From: Membranihabitans marinus
GTDB lineage: Bacteria > Bacteroidota > Bacteroidia > Chitinophagales > Saprospiraceae
DNA length: 64,000 nt
Assembly (NCBI RefSeq): GCF_019802045.1
Contig: NZ_JAHVHU010000009.1
Span: 231,367 to 295,366 of the forward strand
Direction of reading: 5' to 3'
Shown: piece by piece, positions 9,438-18,716 of the stretch
Layout: each line of letters starts with the position of its first letter
How positions within the stretch are numbered: the first letter of the stretch is position 1
Position numbers and translations under genes: made by a program
Notes under the pieces: model-generated
Databases searched by the model: none
What the model saw: only the letters and a program-made list of their open reading frames with translations
Told to the model about the DNA's origin: nothing

Positions 9438-10703
9438 TTACCCCAAATGCCAGCTCTCGGGCCAGAAAAAGATCAGCAACAGACCGACCATAATAGAGAG
9501 AGTCATCGTAATTCCTATCCATTTGGTAAGTTGTTTGTTCCCCACTAGTGCGGCCAGTACAATTTTGAACGCCAGGTTGGAAAGCACACCGGTCATGATA
9601 AGCCGCCAGCCCAGCTCCGTATCGAGGCCACTTCTCACAGAGTGGGCAAGGGAAAGCGTGATGGCATCTTTGTTGGCCAGTCCGCCAATAACAGACACGT
9701 AGTACAATCCGCTGTCACCAAATTCTTGCTCAGCAAAAGCCACAGCTAGTATAATTATACCATATAGTAAGCCAAAAATTAATGCGCTTTTGAATTGAGC
9801 CGGATTCTCGGGTTCAGGCATGTGTTCCTCCTGGTTGTTTTTATAAATAGTATAGTACAGCCCCACGGACAAGAGGATCATAAAAACAAAAAGAACCAAT
9901 AAAGGAAGAATCAGAAAGGGCAATTCATTGGGGGCGACGACGCTGATCTCAACAATCACTCGAATCATGGAAACCGTCACTGCTGTGAGTATTACGAACG
10001 CTGAAACCGAACTTATACTGTGGTTGTTGGCCGAATACCGGGCGTAGCTCACGGTCGTTGCCGTACTGCTTATGATGCCACCGAGGATCCCATTGGCGAG
10101 CATTCCGACTTTCTTACCCAGCCACTTATATACAAAGTAACCGAGAATGCTGATGCCTACAATGAGGATAACCATGAGCCAAATCTCGTGTGGATTGAGA
10201 ACGTCCAGCGCACCATAGGTCTTGTCCGGTAAAATCGGTAGTATGACCAGTGAGATAGCAGCAAAGGTCATGATCGCTGAAAGATCCTTGTCTTTTAGAT
10301 TGTGTATAAAATTGTGAAGGGTTTCCTTGATGTATAGTAGAATGACCAGAGTGCCGCCCGTCAGGACGCCGATAATGCGGTCACCCAGTACGAGGTACAC
10401 CCCGATGGCATACATTAGGAGAACGGCGATTTCAGTGGTTTTGCCGATACCGGGGTCGTCCTGAGTGTGAATTTTCATAAAGTTCGAAGTCACCATCAAT
10501 CCTGTAATGGCTATGGCTAAAGCAGGGATCAAGTAAGGATTCTCAAAATCACGGGTGATAAAACCGCTGATCGCGCCAAGAATAGCGATGAGAGTGAAGG
10601 TTCGGACGCCGGCCATTTCATGGTTGCTTTTCTCGCGTTGTAGACCAACGAGAAGTCCCAGTCCAAATGCAATGCCCAATGTAATGAGGTCTTCATAATT
10701 CAT
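9438..10703 (-). CDS. MgtC/SapB-DUF4010 family membrane protein
   Basis: A polytopic 421-residue inner-membrane protein. The N-terminal half has the MgtC/SapB pattern (LGLLVGLQREK, then GVRTFTLIAILGAISG); the C-terminal half matches DUF4010 (GILGGIISSTATTVSYARYS, and GLANKDAITLSLA). Roughly a dozen hydrophobic segments are visible. The family is membrane-bound with poorly defined function. MgtC relatives affect magnesium homeostasis and virulence, but DUF4010 fusions have no established substrate. It is divergent from the Nramp-like operon, with a shared 244-bp upstream region, which suggests but does not prove an ion-related pairing. Confidence 0.88.
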   Translation of the reverse strand: MNYEDLITLGIAFGLGLLVGLQREKSNHEMAGVRTFTLIAILGAISGFITRDFENPYLIPALAIAITGLMVTSNFMKIHTQDDPGIGKTTEIAVLLMYAIGVYLVLGDRIIGVLTGGTLVILLYIKETLHNFIHNLKDKDLSAIMTFAAISLVILPILPDKTYGALDVLNPHEIWLMVILIVGISILGYFVYKWLGKKVGMLANGILGGIISSTATTVSYARYSANNHSISSVSAFVILTAVTVSMIRVIVEISVVAPNELPFLILPLLVLFVFMILLSVGLYYTIYKNNQEEHMPEPENPAQFKSALIFGLLYGIIILAVAFAEQEFGDSGLYYVSVIGGLANKDAITLSLAHSVRSGLDTELGWRLIMTGVLSNLAFKIVLAALVGNKQLTKWIGITMTLSIMVGLLLIFFWPESWHLG

Positions 10704-10947
10704 ATCGTTTACTAAGATATAAGGAAAATTGAATACCTGAATATCTATTTGTTTATAACTTTTCTTCTAAAATATGATTTCTCTATTGTGATGCACATTA
10801 ATACGATCTTTGAAGTGGTTTGTAAGTTCTGATTTTCGACCGAGAATTTGATGAGATCGGTAACGTACACAGAAGTTTTAAGTTTATTTTCATTATAAAA
10901 TCAAATTATCGTATAATAGCGAATTCGAAGACTTAATCAATGAAAAT

Positions 10948-12168
10948 TTGAAGCAGCAGAACCATTCTTCCAGCGCGATTACAAAATGGCTTGCCTACCT
11001 GGGACCCGGCATTATTACGGCCGCTTTGGTGTTTGGGCCGGGCAGCCTGACCATTACTTCCAAACTGGGAGCAGTGTATCAATATCAGCTGGTGTGGGTT
11101 ATTGTGGCCTCCACAATTTTGATGATGACTTTCACCAGCATGGGGGCTCGAATAGGAATTGCAACGAAAGGCTCCTTGCTGGACACGTTTCGTCATCGCT
11201 GGGGAAACTGGGCGGCCTGGGGAACCGGTATCGGGATATTCCTGGTTACCGCCTCGTTTCAGGCAGGGAATTCGGTGGGTGCCGGGATCGCTTTTGCAGA
11301 AACATTCGGAACCGCTGCTGCGCCCTGGATCGTATTGGTGGTCGTACTGGGTATATCGCTTTTGTTTTTCAAATCATTTTATAAAATATTGGAAAAGGTG
11401 ATGATCGCCATGGTGGGTATCATGCTGATCTCCTTCTTATTTACATTAATTATCACCCGGCCAAATCTGTGGCAGGTCGTTCAGGGATTGGTGCCCGGGA
11501 TTCCATCCGGTTCGCTCATGCTCGTGGTTGCGCTGGTTGCGTCCAGTTTTTCCATCGCCGGTGCATTTTACCAGTCTTACCTGGTTCAGGAAAAAGGCTG
11601 GCAAAAGCATCAGGTCAAGCGGGTGGTCAAAGAAAGTTTTACAGGTATTTTGGTGTTGGGGTGTATTTCGGGGATGATTCTGATCAGCGCAGGAGCCGTA
11701 CTTTATCCACAGGGCATCGAAGTGACGTCGGCGTCTGATATGGGACTGGCACTGGAACCCCTGTATGGGACCTGGGCTACCTCTCTATTTATGGTCGGCT
11801 TATTTGGGGCCTCGTTCTCGTCTCTAATAGGTAATGCGACCATCGGAGGAACCTTATTTTCAGATGCCTTATCCATGGGGCGCGATTTGAGCAGTCGGTC
11901 GGTACGCATATCGATTTCCATGATTATGATTATTGGAGCTGCTGTAGCTATCGTATTTGGTCGTTTGCCCCTGGAGTTGATTATCTTTGCACAAGGGGTC
12001 ACCATCTTTGTAGTGCCTTTCATCGGGCTGGGAATATTTCTGCTGGCCAATGACCGGACAGTAATGGGTGAGTTGGTAAATACACGAGGCAATAATATCC
12101 TGGGCGGTATTGGACTCCTGGTGTTGTTCGCTCTCGCTATTGGTAATTTTATTAAAATATTTTTATGA
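10948..12168 (+). CDS. Nramp-superfamily transporter with non-canonical metal site
   Basis: A 406-residue inner-membrane protein with about 11 hydrophobic segments and clear Nramp alignment: LGPGIITAALVFGPGSLT in TM1, YQYQLVWVIVAS, then GARIGIATKGSLLD. The TM1 metal motif DPGN is GPGS here, and the TM6 MPH motif is AGA (SIAGAFYQSYLV). The Asp, Asn and Met ligands of MntH-type carriers are therefore absent, and Mn/Fe transport should not be assumed. The best start is TTG 10948; the nearby ATG 10940 opens only a three-codon frame (M-K-I-stop) whose TGA overlaps the TTG. The stop overlaps the next gene by ATGA, so the three genes to 14293 form one operon. Its position suggests it imports the substrate or cofactor of the two downstream enzymes. 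Confidence 0.85.
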   Translation: MKQQNHSSSAITKWLAYLGPGIITAALVFGPGSLTITSKLGAVYQYQLVWVIVASTILMMTFTSMGARIGIATKGSLLDTFRHRWGNWAAWGTGIGIFLVTASFQAGNSVGAGIAFAETFGTAAAPWIVLVVVLGISLLFFKSFYKILEKVMIAMVGIMLISFLFTLIITRPNLWQVVQGLVPGIPSGSLMLVVALVASSFSIAGAFYQSYLVQEKGWQKHQVKRVVKESFTGILVLGCISGMILISAGAVLYPQGIEVTSASDMGLALEPLYGTWATSLFMVGLFGASFSSLIGNATIGGTLFSDALSMGRDLSSRSVRISISMIMIIGAAVAIVFGRLPLELIIFAQGVTIFVVPFIGLGIFLLANDRTVMGELVNTRGNNILGGIGLLVLFALAIGNFIKIFL

Positions 12169-13181
12169 AAACAATACAAGAATTGAACGAGCGTCTTTCA
12201 CAGCCTTCAGAACGGTTGATTCGTGATTTTGAAAAAATAGACGGCGATATTATGATTCTCGGGGTGGGGGGCAAAATGGGACCCAGCCTGGCTGAACTCG
12301 CTGTACGGGCTTCGAAAAAAGGAAAAAATTCCAAACGAATTATCGGAGTATCCCGGTTTTCGGATGCGACGCTAAAAGAAGATCTGGAGAAGATCGGTGT
12401 AGAGACGATAACTGCAGATCTCTTGGAAGAGGATGAATTGCAGGCATTGCCCGAAGTGGACAATGTGATTTATATGATCGGGAAAAAGTTTGGAACGGGT
12501 GGAAATGAACACTTGACCTGGGCCATGAACGCTTATTTGCCGGGCCGCGTGGCTGAAAAATTTCGCAATTCCCGGATTGTGGTGTTTTCATCTGGCAATA
12601 TATACCCGTATGTTCCGGTTCTGTCCGGTGGAGCCACAGAATCTACCCCGCCGGATCCACGGGGTGAATATGCTCAGTCCTGTCTGGGCCGGGAGCGGAT
12701 TTTTGAACATTTTTCGCACCGATATGAGATACCGATGCTTATATATCGATTGAACTACGCAGTGGAGATGCGGTATGGAAATTTGTTGGAAATAGCGACT
12801 GCGGTTAACCAGCAAAAGCCAATCAATCTTCGGTTGGGTCATATGAATGTGATCTGGCAGGGGGATGCGAATGAGATTGCTATCCGTTCATTACTGCATT
12901 GTTCCACCCCGCCTAAACTACTTAATGTAACCGGACCTGAAACGATTTCCATTCGTTGGGTAGCCGATGAATTTGGCCGGAAGCTGGGTAAGAAACCGAT
13001 AATAAATGATCAAGAGGCACCGGACGCTTTATTAAACAATGCCGCTCATTCACATCAGTTATTTGGCTATCCGTCTGTATCACTCACCGAAGTGATGGAC
13101 TGGACTGCAGATTGGGTGCAAAATGAAGGGGAGACCCTGGGTAAGCCCACACATTTCCAGCAGCGATCGGGCAAGTTTTGA
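12165..13181 (+). CDS. NAD-dependent epimerase/dehydratase-like protein (atypical active site)
   Basis: A 338-residue extended-SDR-type protein. A Rossmann motif is present (ILGVGGKMG, about residues 31-39). A Ser-rich strand (IVVFSSGNIYP) precedes the Tyr region GEYAQSCLGRER. In standard epimerases this would be YxxxK, but here the fourth residue after Tyr is Cys, so the catalytic lysine is missing or replaced by a later Arg. It is translationally coupled to the Nramp-like gene (ATGA overlap) and followed 53 nt later by a DapA-family enzyme. No signal peptide, so cytosolic. It may act as a dehydrogenase/isomerase on a sugar- or sugar-acid-like compound cleaved by its neighbour. Exact reaction unknown. 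Confidence 0.8.
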   Translation: MKTIQELNERLSQPSERLIRDFEKIDGDIMILGVGGKMGPSLAELAVRASKKGKNSKRIIGVSRFSDATLKEDLEKIGVETITADLLEEDELQALPEVDNVIYMIGKKFGTGGNEHLTWAMNAYLPGRVAEKFRNSRIVVFSSGNIYPYVPVLSGGATESTPPDPRGEYAQSCLGRERIFEHFSHRYEIPMLIYRLNYAVEMRYGNLLEIATAVNQQKPINLRLGHMNVIWQGDANEIAIRSLLHCSTPPKLLNVTGPETISIRWVADEFGRKLGKKPIINDQEAPDALLNNAAHSHQLFGYPSVSLTEVMDWTADWVQNEGETLGKPTHFQQRSGKF

Positions 13182-13234
13182 TTTATTATATAAATGGGGT
13201 TGGTGGTATAAGTGTAAGATAAAAAACATGGACT

Positions 13235-14293
13235 ATGTTGAAAGATGATATAAGAACCCTTCTCCATGAAGGGACTGTGATTCCTGCCCATCCACTGGCG
13301 TTGACGGCTGACCGGAAACTGGATGAAGCACGGCAGCGGTTGTTGACCCGGTATTACATTGAGAGTGGCGCCGGAGGTGTAGCGGTGGCCGTACATTCCA
13401 CCCAATTCGAGATCAGAAATGATGATGTCGGTCTGTTGGAACCGGTGTTGCGGCTGGCTGTGGAAGAAATCGATAAAGCGCAGCTGAACCGACCATTTGC
13501 AAAAGTGGCCGGGATCGTAGGACCCACGGATCAGGCTGTTCAAGAAGCTGAATTAGCCAAAAATCTCGGATACGATTTAGGGTTGCTGAGTATGGGCGGA
13601 CTCAATGATTATTCGGAAGATGAATTGATTCACCGCGCAAAAAAAGTGGGCGAAATTATCCCGATATTCGGGTTTTATCTTCAACCGGCAGTAGGTGGGC
13701 AAGTACTTTCCTATGAGTTTTGGAAAAAATTTGCAGAAATACCTGCTGTGCAAGCCATTAAGATGGCGCCGTTTGACAGATATCAGACCCTGGATGTGGT
13801 CCGGGCGGTGTGTAACTCGTCGAGGTGGGAGGAAATTGCCCTCTACACTGGTAACGATGACAACATCATTGCGGATTTATTGACCACCTACGCCATGCCG
13901 GTGAATGGAGAAATCCGAAAGAAGAAAATCGTTGGTGGCCTACTCGGACACTGGGCGGTCTGGACCCAAAAAGCGGTCGAACTGCTCGAAGAGATCAAAG
14001 AAATACGCGCGGCTAAGGCGGGTATTCCGGAAGAGATGCTTACACGAAACATCGATGTGACCGATGCCAATGCGGTGCTGTTTGATGTAGCTCATGATTT
14101 TCATGGCTGTATTCCTGGAATTCACGAAGTATTGCGTCGGCAAGGATTGCTGGAAGGCACCTGGTGCCTGAACCCGGATGAAAATCTCTCACCGGGACAA
14201 TCCGAAGAACTGGACCGGATTTATCGGGATTATCCGGATTTGAATGATGATGACTTTGTGCGGCAGTTTTTGGAAAATCAGGAGGCGGGCTAA
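13235..14293 (+). CDS. Dihydrodipicolinate synthase (DapA)/N-acetylneuraminate lyase superfamily aldolase
   Basis: A 352-residue TIM-barrel, longer than DapA (about 290). The Schiff-base lysine is Lys176 in AIKMAPFD. The N terminus VIPAHPLALT and the segment GAGGVAVAVHSTQFE correspond to the substrate-carboxylate region, and FGFYLQPAVGG to the catalytic-Tyr strand. The superfamily cleaves or forms pyruvate-linked C-C bonds (DapA, NanA, KDG aldolase). This long subgroup has no function I can name. In a window with a sialidase and amino-sugar genes, sialic acid lyase is tempting, but gene neighbours (Nramp-like, epimerase-like) argue for a separate pathway. Last gene of its operon, followed by a strong hairpin. 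Confidence 0.85.
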   Translation: MLKDDIRTLLHEGTVIPAHPLALTADRKLDEARQRLLTRYYIESGAGGVAVAVHSTQFEIRNDDVGLLEPVLRLAVEEIDKAQLNRPFAKVAGIVGPTDQAVQEAELAKNLGYDLGLLSMGGLNDYSEDELIHRAKKVGEIIPIFGFYLQPAVGGQVLSYEFWKKFAEIPAVQAIKMAPFDRYQTLDVVRAVCNSSRWEEIALYTGNDDNIIADLLTTYAMPVNGEIRKKKIVGGLLGHWAVWTQKAVELLEEIKEIRAAKAGIPEEMLTRNIDVTDANAVLFDVAHDFHGCIPGIHEVLRRQGLLEGTWCLNPDENLSPGQSEELDRIYRDYPDLNDDDFVRQFLENQEAG

Positions 14294-14315
14294 GCCGGTG
14301 TTTAAAAATACCGGC
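14294..14315 (+). terminator. Intrinsic terminator-like hairpin after the aldolase
   Basis: Immediately after the TAA stop, GCCGGTGTT pairs with AATACCGGC (one G-T) around a short A-rich loop, followed by TGTATTT. The stem is nearly perfect over nine pairs. This ends the Nramp-epimerase-aldolase operon. Confidence 0.6.
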
Positions 14316-14448
14316 TGTATTTCGCGGGTGTTCGCAGAAAATGCGCTGAGTTTGGTGTGGGGCATTTACAATGTGACCCGCACCTTCAGATCTGGCAATA
14401 TAAAGATGATATCTCTGAACCACCTACACCGCTCAAAAAGCACTAGTC

Positions 14449-15288
14449 TCAGCGAGTTAACAAACTAAATCCCGGAAATTCACATTCCAGCACATCCCAC
14501 CCGACACATTCCAACCGTTTGTAAACGTTTTCTAGTTTCATCTTGCCTTTCCCGCTAAATGAAATTGGATCAGGATTGCCCTCCGGAATGGCAATGTAAT
14601 TCACTTCGAAAGTAGCATGTGCAATTTGCAGATCATCCGTAATGTCTACAGAGACTATTTCAAATTCGTGGATTTTCACACTGGACCAGGCATTGATAAA
14701 ATTCTTAATATTCCGGATGGCCTTTTCTTTATCTATGATGGGGCTGAGTTGCAGATTGAGGTTTTCGTTAAAGTACCAGTCGTCCGTATCGACTTCCTTC
14801 AATAATGTCCAGGTAATGAATTCTTTCACTGCCTGCTTCACATCATGTTCGTGATTGGGGTGAAACTCTTCATAAATAAAGCAGGTCATCATTCCTTCGA
14901 TGGAGAGATCATCGATGGTTTCCTGGAACAATTCCTCCGTGATAAACCGGTACATCTCGCGTTCTTCCACTTCGCAGATAGCATCAATCGACAGATTGTT
15001 TTCATGGAGCTTTAAGTACAGCTCTTCCAATGCGCTTCCCATATCGCTATCTTTGATTTTATTTTCAGGGATCCAGTCCGGACGTCCTATTCGGTCATAC
15101 ACCGTCGTTTGTTTCCTTTCAGCAAACTGCTTCTCAAAGGCCATTACATTTTTTAGAAACTGATTCTCCACATCCGGTGGAATATCGGATTCGCCGCCAA
15201 ACCTACCCCCAAATTCTGTTGAAATTTTTGATTTCAGATCATTGTTTTCCCGCTGGATGTCTTTTTTGGATTTATTTTTGTCCTTCAT
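14449..15288 (-). CDS. Conserved hypothetical cytosolic protein
   Basis: I do not recognise the family. The protein is about 279 residues from ATG 15288 (MKDKNKSKK), preferred over the upstream in-frame ATG at 15309 because the intervening MVINTSG looks non-native. No signal peptide or membrane segment. It is acidic, with a charged N terminus, a helical middle (EEREMYRFITEELFQETIDDL) and a C-terminal alpha+beta part (IRNIKNFINAWSSVKIHEFEI, then ATFEVNYI) that resembles an NTF2/SnoaL-like cone by pattern only. Single gene, divergent from the cytochrome lipoprotein and convergent with the aldolase operon. Confidence 0.7.
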   Translation of the reverse strand: MKDKNKSKKDIQRENNDLKSKISTEFGGRFGGESDIPPDVENQFLKNVMAFEKQFAERKQTTVYDRIGRPDWIPENKIKDSDMGSALEELYLKLHENNLSIDAICEVEEREMYRFITEELFQETIDDLSIEGMMTCFIYEEFHPNHEHDVKQAVKEFITWTLLKEVDTDDWYFNENLNLQLSPIIDKEKAIRNIKNFINAWSSVKIHEFEIVSVDITDDLQIAHATFEVNYIAIPEGNPDPISFSGKGKMKLENVYKRLECVGWDVLECEFPGFSLLTR

Positions 15289-15640
15289 ACCGGATGTATT
15301 TATTACCATTAATACAAAGTGGGCTTTGGGAGCATAACCTGCTCAATATAATCATTTTAGACCATTTTTTAGCAGCTTCCATGAAAAATATATGATAAAT
15401 GTGAGAAGGTGACCTGGTTATGATATTTCGGTTGTCTGGTGATAAGGTAAAGCAAATACCTGTTTGAATGCGTGATTGAAATCAAAATGCATTTCATAAC
15501 ATTTTGTTATTCCCCTTAAATCCTTAATTTTGGATTAAAGCCCGTGAATTATTTTTTCATAGGTTTTTGCAATACGTAAAATCAAGTGCATATTTCCTGT
15601 CAGAAGTTCTGAATGCATATAACTTAGATCAATAATAAAC
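15289..15640. promoter_or_regulatory. Divergent intergenic region with a candidate Bacteroidota promoter
   Basis: 352 bp between two divergent genes. On the plus strand, TTTG at 15503-15506 and TAATTTTG at 15525-15532 match the Bacteroidota -33 (TTTG) and -7 (TAnnTTTG) elements with 18-bp spacing, slightly short of the usual 19-21. This would start a leader of roughly 100 nt before the cytochrome lipoprotein. Inference from consensus only. Confidence 0.35.
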
Positions 15641-18562
15641 ATGTCGAAAACATCTACATTTTTCATTTTATTAATTCTTTTTTGCGCGTGTTCTGGTAAC
15701 GATACCGAAACAGGTATAGAGGTGGAACCGGGTCTGAATTTGGAGCTGGTGGTGGCAGAACCTCTGGTGATTGATCCGGTGGCTTATGCTTTTGACGAAT
15801 CGGGTTTGTTGTATGTGGTGGAAGACCGTGGATATCCAGATCCGGCAGAGGGTGGAACGCCTGCAGTGAAGGAAGGACGTATTGCCCTGTTGACAGATAC
15901 GAATGGAGATGGTGAATATAATCACCGTAGTGATTTTGCTGAGGGATTTACCTACCCCAATGGCATCATGCCGTGGAAAGGGGGCGTGTTTATCACTTGT
16001 TCGCCGGACATTTGGTATCTGAAAGATACGACGGGAGATGGAAAAGCCGATGTGCGTCAAAAAGTGCTTTCGGGATTTCATGATACCCGAACCGCCCAAA
16101 TACGGATGAGTCACCCGACCCTCGGGTTGGATGGCTGGGTGTATGTTAGTAGTGGGCTCAATGGAGGGGATGTCTATTCTCCTCTTCATCCGGATCGGGA
16201 CACCGTTTCTTTCACGGCATCGGATGGGCGATTTGATCCGGAAACTTTTGAATTTGAGAATGTGGGGGGAAAGAGTCAGTTTGGGATGGCTTTCGATGCG
16301 TATGGCCATCGTTTTGGGGTCTCTAACCGGCACCCCATCATGCAGGTAGTGATCGAACCGAAGTATCTCAATCGCAATCCTTATCTGCCTTACAGCCAAA
16401 CGGTAAAAAATGTATCCAAAGTAGCAGCAGAAGCGGTGGTGTTTCCACTAAAAGAAGTGGTGACGACGTCAGATTTTATCCCCAGCCTGATGGGGAAATC
16501 CCACCAGGGCACCTTTACCGCAGCAAGCAGTACCTATATATATTATGGGAAGGGTTTGTCGGACGAACATCAGGGGAATGCCTTTATCTGTGAGTCTGCA
16601 CAAAATCTGATGCAGCGCCAAATCATGGTGCCCGATGGTCCGGCTTTTCGTTCCGAATTGGCTTATGAAGGTCGAGAATTTTTAGCATCAGAAGATGAAT
16701 GGTTTCGGCCGGTCTACGTAAATAGTGGTCCTGAAGATGGCTTGTACGTGGTAGACATGTACCGAAAAGTGATCGATCATCCATCCTATGTGCCGGAAGA
16801 AATCAGAGACAAGCTTGACTTTGAAAGTGGAAAGGGTATGGGACGTATATATCGAATCACGAGTGCGGATTATCCCTCGGGTTTACAAGATAAAGCCTGG
16901 TTTGAAGAATCGTATTCTGAGGAGGAGCTGCTAGAACGTCTTGCTTCGGATGTGGAATGGGATCGGGAAACGGCATTTCGGCTTTTACTGGAACGTCGTA
17001 AAATGAGCAGTCCAAGTACGCTTGTAGAAATAGCATTGCATTCTGATTATCCCCAAAGCCGGGTTCGCGCCCTGTGGTTGCTCCGACATATTGCTGAGCT
17101 CAAACCGTCCACCCTTGTAAAAGCGTTCAAAGATCCGGTGAGTGGTATTCGGGAGCAAGCGTTGTTGTTGTCAGAACCTGTAGCGGGTTCGGATAAAGAG
17201 CTATTGCAAGCAGTTCTGAAAATGGCTGAAGATGAGGATGTACACGTTCGGTTTATGGCAGCGTTGGTGTTGGGGTCTTTAGATAGTGAGGAATCGACGC
17301 AGGCTTTGGCCGGAATCGCATTGAGAGACGGCGCAGATCCATGGATGCGTGTAGCTGTACTGAGTAGTATCGGAGGACGGATGGATTCTTTTACATCAGC
17401 ACTTCAAAATCAAAAAGGTCATACGGGGGCAGGTTATGCTTTGGTCATGAAAGATATGGGACAGATGTTTGGTCAGGCCGCTCCTCTGGAAGATTGCCGA
17501 AAACTGGCTTCGATGATGATACGCGATGAAAAAAATGAATCAGCCAGAATGTCCACTATGCTTGGTATGATGGAGGGCGTAGCCGGCCGCCTGGATGGGA
17601 ATAATGCTGATCGTATTGATGATTTCCTTATGATAGATTTATCTCAAAAAGAACGTTCTGAATTTTTAGAAGAAGTTATGGCAAAAGCAGGTCAGGAAAG
17701 CACACCGACCGGCGATCGGGTCACAGCGCTTTCTATTTTGGGCTATACCTCCGATCCCCGAAGTCTTCCGGTGCTCGAAGCATCCCTTGATCCCGAAATT
17801 TTACCCGCGGTTCAAATGGCGGCCATTGATGCGCTTATCGAGCAGGGCGATGCAAAGAGTGGTGCAGTATTGACCCAAGAGCGTGTTTGGAAACGATTTA
17901 CACCGCAGGTGCGTTCTTCGGTAGTTTCTTCGATGATATCGCACAGAATTTATGTGCCGGTACTCTTGGATGCCATTGAGAAGGGGGTGATTGCTGCATC
18001 CGATGTTCCCTCCGTCAGTCGGAAACGATTGATGAATAGCCGGAATGATAAGATCAGGAGTCAGGCAGAGCGGGCATTCGAACAATTGGAGGGGGGCGAC
18101 CGAATGGCAGTATATGAAGATTATAAGACGAGATTGGACCAAGCGGGTGATCCGGAACATGGACTGGCGGTGTACAAAAGAACCTGCGCCATATGTCATT
18201 CCTATGATGGCGAAGGCGGGAATGTAGGGCCGGATCTCACCGGGGTGAAAAATCAACCGAGGGAAGCCATTTTAATGCACACCATTTTGCCTAATTATGA
18301 AGTATATCCCACCTATCAAACTATGACGATCGAAACCAATGATGGTCGGCATGTGGCGGGCTGGACAGTCAGCGAGACGGAAAACAGCATCACGCTCCGT
18401 ACGGCCGGTGGGAGTGATGAAACCATTTTGCGGTCTGCTATAAAAGAATTGAATAATACCGGTCAGTCCCTGATGCCCGATGGATTGGAACAAACCATGA
18501 CAGAGCAAGAGATGAATGATTTGATGGCCTATTTGAAAAAAGGCAGTACCTTTAAAAACTAA
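15641..18562 (+). CDS. PVC-type propeller / HEAT-repeat / cytochrome c lipoprotein
   Basis: A 973-residue exported protein. Lipoprotein signal with Cys17 (LILFCAC). A sugar-dehydrogenase-like six-bladed propeller (about 25-430; LELVVAEPLVIDPVAYAFDE, and the Ca-binding-like DTNGDGEYN and DTTGDGKAD) is followed by HEAT repeats (about 435-820) and a C-terminal class-I cytochrome c domain. Haem attaches at Cys849-Cys852-His853 (CAICH), with NVGPDLTGV and the likely distal Met in SLMPDG. Family knowledge: such fusions are common in Planctomycetes and Bacteroidota beside glycan loci and are thought to oxidise sugars in the periplasm and pass electrons to haem; no substrate is established. It is paralogous to the haem-less protein at 38702. 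Just upstream of the sialidase. Confidence 0.9.
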   Translation: MSKTSTFFILLILFCACSGNDTETGIEVEPGLNLELVVAEPLVIDPVAYAFDESGLLYVVEDRGYPDPAEGGTPAVKEGRIALLTDTNGDGEYNHRSDFAEGFTYPNGIMPWKGGVFITCSPDIWYLKDTTGDGKADVRQKVLSGFHDTRTAQIRMSHPTLGLDGWVYVSSGLNGGDVYSPLHPDRDTVSFTASDGRFDPETFEFENVGGKSQFGMAFDAYGHRFGVSNRHPIMQVVIEPKYLNRNPYLPYSQTVKNVSKVAAEAVVFPLKEVVTTSDFIPSLMGKSHQGTFTAASSTYIYYGKGLSDEHQGNAFICESAQNLMQRQIMVPDGPAFRSELAYEGREFLASEDEWFRPVYVNSGPEDGLYVVDMYRKVIDHPSYVPEEIRDKLDFESGKGMGRIYRITSADYPSGLQDKAWFEESYSEEELLERLASDVEWDRETAFRLLLERRKMSSPSTLVEIALHSDYPQSRVRALWLLRHIAELKPSTLVKAFKDPVSGIREQALLLSEPVAGSDKELLQAVLKMAEDEDVHVRFMAALVLGSLDSEESTQALAGIALRDGADPWMRVAVLSSIGGRMDSFTSALQNQKGHTGAGYALVMKDMGQMFGQAAPLEDCRKLASMMIRDEKNESARMSTMLGMMEGVAGRLDGNNADRIDDFLMIDLSQKERSEFLEEVMAKAGQESTPTGDRVTALSILGYTSDPRSLPVLEASLDPEILPAVQMAAIDALIEQGDAKSGAVLTQERVWKRFTPQVRSSVVSSMISHRIYVPVLLDAIEKGVIAASDVPSVSRKRLMNSRNDKIRSQAERAFEQLEGGDRMAVYEDYKTRLDQAGDPEHGLAVYKRTCAICHSYDGEGGNVGPDLTGVKNQPREAILMHTILPNYEVYPTYQTMTIETNDGRHVAGWTVSETENSITLRTAGGSDETILRSAIKELNNTGQSLMPDGLEQTMTEQEMNDLMAYLKKGSTFKN

Positions 18563-18716
18563 GAACTATGGTGGTTGGCATCATGCTCTGGCATAACAGG
18601 CTCTTTGATGGAGCTTTTGGCGGGAGGCTGGGAAACCGTAACCTTGGTTGTGTCAAAGGATCAGGACACTCGCTATCTCGCCAGGCTTTGCAGCAAATGC
18701 CACGTACCATCGTAAT
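18563..18716 (+). pseudogene. Possible remnant of a CxxCH lipoprotein
   Basis: Between the cytochrome lipoprotein and the sialidase, the frame that continues after the TAA at 18560-18562 encodes LASCSG (lipobox-like) and then DTRYLARLCSKCH before a stop at 18714-18716. CSKCH (18689-18703) is a haem c motif in a context (Tyr-Leu-x-x-x-Cys-x-x-Cys-His) seen at the start of cytochrome-bearing VCBS/FG-GAP lipoproteins. After the stop, another frame gives PAFSSRDEIWK, plausible as the frameshifted continuation. There is no start codon before the lipobox. Weak evidence; could be chance. Confidence 0.3.

Noticed and set aside
10857..10872. TCGGTAACGT half-site upstream of the Nramp-like operon resembling the palindromic operator
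   Set aside because: Only the left 10 bases match; the right arm (ACACAG) does not. Could be chance; not called as an operator.
13235..14293. Naming the DapA-like gene nanA (sialic acid lyase)
   Set aside because: Length and motifs differ from NanA, and its operon partners do not fit sialate catabolism.
15695..15708. GGTAACGATACCGA, one base from the operator core
   Set aside because: It lies inside the coding start of the cytochrome lipoprotein and encodes normal residues (Gly-Asn-Asp-Thr-Glu); a regulatory role is not supported.
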